Positions 28,133 to 30,000 of a stretch of 30,000 nt of DNA are shown one piece after another. Within the stretch, counting starts at the first letter, position 1; each line of letters opens with the position of its first letter. The position numbers and the translations under genes were made by a program. The DNA comes from Glandiceps talaboti (lineage: Eukaryota > Hemichordata > Enteropneusta > Spengelidae), in NCBI RefSeq assembly GCF_964340395.1, contig NC_135551.1:2550001-2580000 (forward strand). The letters run 5' to 3'. Below the pieces are notes generated by a model, which made no database searches, was not told the DNA's origin, and worked only from the letters and a program-made list of their open reading frames with translations.

Positions 28133-29503
28133 CAATGTTGTAGTGAATCTTTGGTAACTTGGGTACTCTAGGATTGTTGTAGTGAATCTTCGGTAACTTG
28201 GGTACTCTAGGATTGTTGTAGTGAATCTTTGGTAACTTGGGTACTCTAGGATTGTTGTAGTGAATCTTCGGTAACTTGGGTACTCTAGGATTGTTGTAGT
28301 GAATCTTCGGTAACTTGGGTACTCTAGGATTGTTGTAGTGAATCTTCGGTAACTTGGGTACTCTAGGATTGTTGTAGTGAATCCTCGGTAACTTGGGTAC
28401 TCTAGGATTGTTGTAGTGAATCTTCGGTAACTTGGGTACTCTAGGATTGTTGTGAATCTTTGGTAACTTGGGTACTCTAGGATTGTTGTAGTGAATCTTT
28501 GGTAACTTGGGTACTCTAGGATTGTTGTAGTGAATCTTCGGTAACTTGGGTACTCTAGGATTGTTGTAGTGAATCTTCGGTAACTTGGGTACTCTAGGAT
28601 TGTTGTAGTGAATCTTTGGTAACTTGGGTACTCTAGGATTGTTGTAGTGAATCTTTGGTAACTTGGGTACTCTAGGATTGTTGTAGTGAATCTTTGGTAA
28701 CTTGGGTACTCTAGGATTGTTGTAGTGAATCTTTGGTAACTTGGGTACTCTAGGATTGTTGTAGTGAATCTTTGGTAACTTTGGTACTCTAGGATTGTTG
28801 TAGTGAATCTTTGGTAACTTGGGTACTCTAGGATTGTTGTAGTGAATCTTCGGTAACTTGGGTACTCTAGGATTGTTGTAGTGAATCTTCAGTAACTTGG
28901 GTACTCTAGGATTGTTGTAGTGAATCTTTGGTAACTTGGGTACTCTAGGATTGTTGTAGTGAATCTTCGGTAACTTGGGTACTCTAGGATTGTTGTAGTG
29001 AATCTTCGGTAACTTGGGTACTCTAGGATTGTTGTAGTGAATCTTCGGTAACTTGGGTACTCTAGGATTGTTGTATTGAATCTTCGGTAACTTGGGTACT
29101 CTAGGATTGTTGTAGTGAATCTTCGGTAACTTGGGTACTCTAGGATTGTTGTAGTGAATCTTTGGTAACTTGGGTACTCTAGGATTGTTGTAGTGAATCT
29201 TCGGTAACTTGGGTACTCTAGGATTGTTGTAGTGAATCCTCGGTAACTTGGGTACTCTAGGATTGTTGTAGTGAATCTTTGGTAACTTGGGTACTCTAGG
29301 ATTGTTGTAGTGAATCTTTGGTAACTTGGGTACTCTAGGATTGTTGTAGTGAATCTTCGGTAACTTGGGTACTCTAGGATTGTTGTAGTGAATCTTTGGT
29401 AACTTGGGTACTCTAGGATTGTTGTAGTGAATCTTTGGTAACTTGGGTACTCTAGGATTGTTGTAGTGAATCTTCGGTAACTTGGGTACTCTAGGATTGT
29501 TGT
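28133..29503. repeat. Minisatellite, 39-bp unit, about 35 copies
   Basis: The unit contains GGATTGTTGTAGTGAATCTT, then Y, GGTAACTTGGGTACTCTA. The main variation is one site, TTCGG versus TTTGG. Rare variants are CCTCGG, TTCAGT, GTATTG, a TTTGG in place of TTGGG, and one 3-bp deletion near 28450. Stops occur in the plus frames, so it is not coding. Confidence 0.96.
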
Positions 29504-29504
29504 C

Positions 29505-29860
29505 TCCTTTTACTGAAAGAAATCATGTGTGACATTAGAGACTTGTTTTTACAACTTGTTTATGGCTTTACATGCATAGAATACATTGTCTCCTGACTGA
29601 AGGGATGTATCCCAGAATGACATATTTTCACCATGTACAATCAGAGTGACTATGATTTCAAAGGAAAAAAAAGATTAAACAAGTCCAGTTTGTACTTTAT
29701 TGATACATTGCAACAGAGGTTATAAATCTCTTGTTTGCAAATTGCATATATTATATGTAAATGAGTTCAGAAATGATGTAGTCTTTAGAATATAGTTCAG
29801 TGCACTTAGTGTATTAAAACAGCCCTATAAGGTGTGAAACTAGTTAAAGATTTAAACCAT
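29505..29860. other. Unique non-coding spacer
   Basis: AT-rich unique sequence; nothing recognised. Confidence 0.5.
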
Positions 29861-29900
29861 TTTTAGCACGGCTGAAAGGAATGATGTAGGCATCACGAGA

Positions 29901-29943
<43 letters not shown>

Positions 29944-30000
29944 GTATGTCTATATATGCATACGTATGTATGTATTTATGTATGTATGTGTGTGTGTGCG
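29861..30000. mobile_element. Possible third TTTTAGCAC + CTGT-microsatellite element, cut by the window edge
   Basis: TTTTAGCACGGCTGA at 29861 resembles TTTTAGCACAACTGA at 1426, and both lead within about 50 bp into a CTGT/CCGT microsatellite (here about 29903-29942, then TATG and TGTG words). The hairpin is poorly preserved and the core, if any, lies beyond the window. Confidence 0.35.
29903..30000. repeat. (CTGT)n then (TATG)n / (TG)n microsatellite
   Basis: About ten CTGT tetramers are followed by TATG-type tetramers and a final TG run that continues to the window end. Confidence 0.93.

Overview
The window looks like intronic or intergenic DNA from a marine invertebrate animal nuclear genome. 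I cannot settle the phylum. The base composition is AT-rich and CpG-poor. No long host coding sequence, RNA gene or bacterial-style gene layout is present. There is one non-LTR retrotransposon, foldback-type and tandem-repeat-containing mobile elements, many microsatellites, and about 20 minisatellite tracts. Adding up the tandem-array spans gives about 14.2 kb of 30 kb (roughly 47 percent). Most arrays have their own unit sequence, with periods of 29 to about 150 bp.

Layout. 1-895: nothing recognisable. 895-1390: old, diverged tandem repeat of about 97 bp, followed by a hairpin plus CYGT microsatellite (1425-1660) that resembles a tandem-repeat-containing mobile element. 1921-3694: microsatellite, a 54-bp repeat, then a 27-copy 49-bp minisatellite. 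4125-6850: the only clearly CpG-containing stretch. It is interrupted by a 5'-truncated CR1/L2-group retrotransposon whose reverse transcriptase frame is still open (about 4503-6463). A possible minus-strand exon lies on one side and a possible plus-strand exon on the other. 7410-7770: long TA microsatellite and a tRNA-like foldback. 9827-13232: four minisatellites (38, 42/43, 86 and 68 bp). 13984-16072: a 42-copy 49-bp array, directly followed by a 407-bp foldback element with 15-bp perfect terminal inverted repeats. 16599-20661: arrays of 40, 29 and 30 bp. 21971-23541: a 47-bp array interrupted by a 944-bp mobile element that has a terminal hairpin, a CCGT microsatellite, a core of ~151-bp tandem repeats and a second hairpin. 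23821-26016: arrays of 29, 45-53 and 31 bp plus a diverged relative of the 86-bp array. 27113-29503: an almost invariant 34-bp array and a 35-copy 39-bp array. The window ends in another CTGT microsatellite element.

The pieces do not form a pathway. The best-supported biology is mobile-element activity and repeated local tandem amplification. The strongest observation is the 944-bp insertion inside the 47-bp array. The flanking array copies give the empty site, so the ends, the T^T target and the lack of target duplication can be read directly. These traits match non-autonomous Helentron-type elements (HINE/'pearl'-like). Long open frames across the arrays and microsatellites are repeat artefacts and are not annotated as genes.
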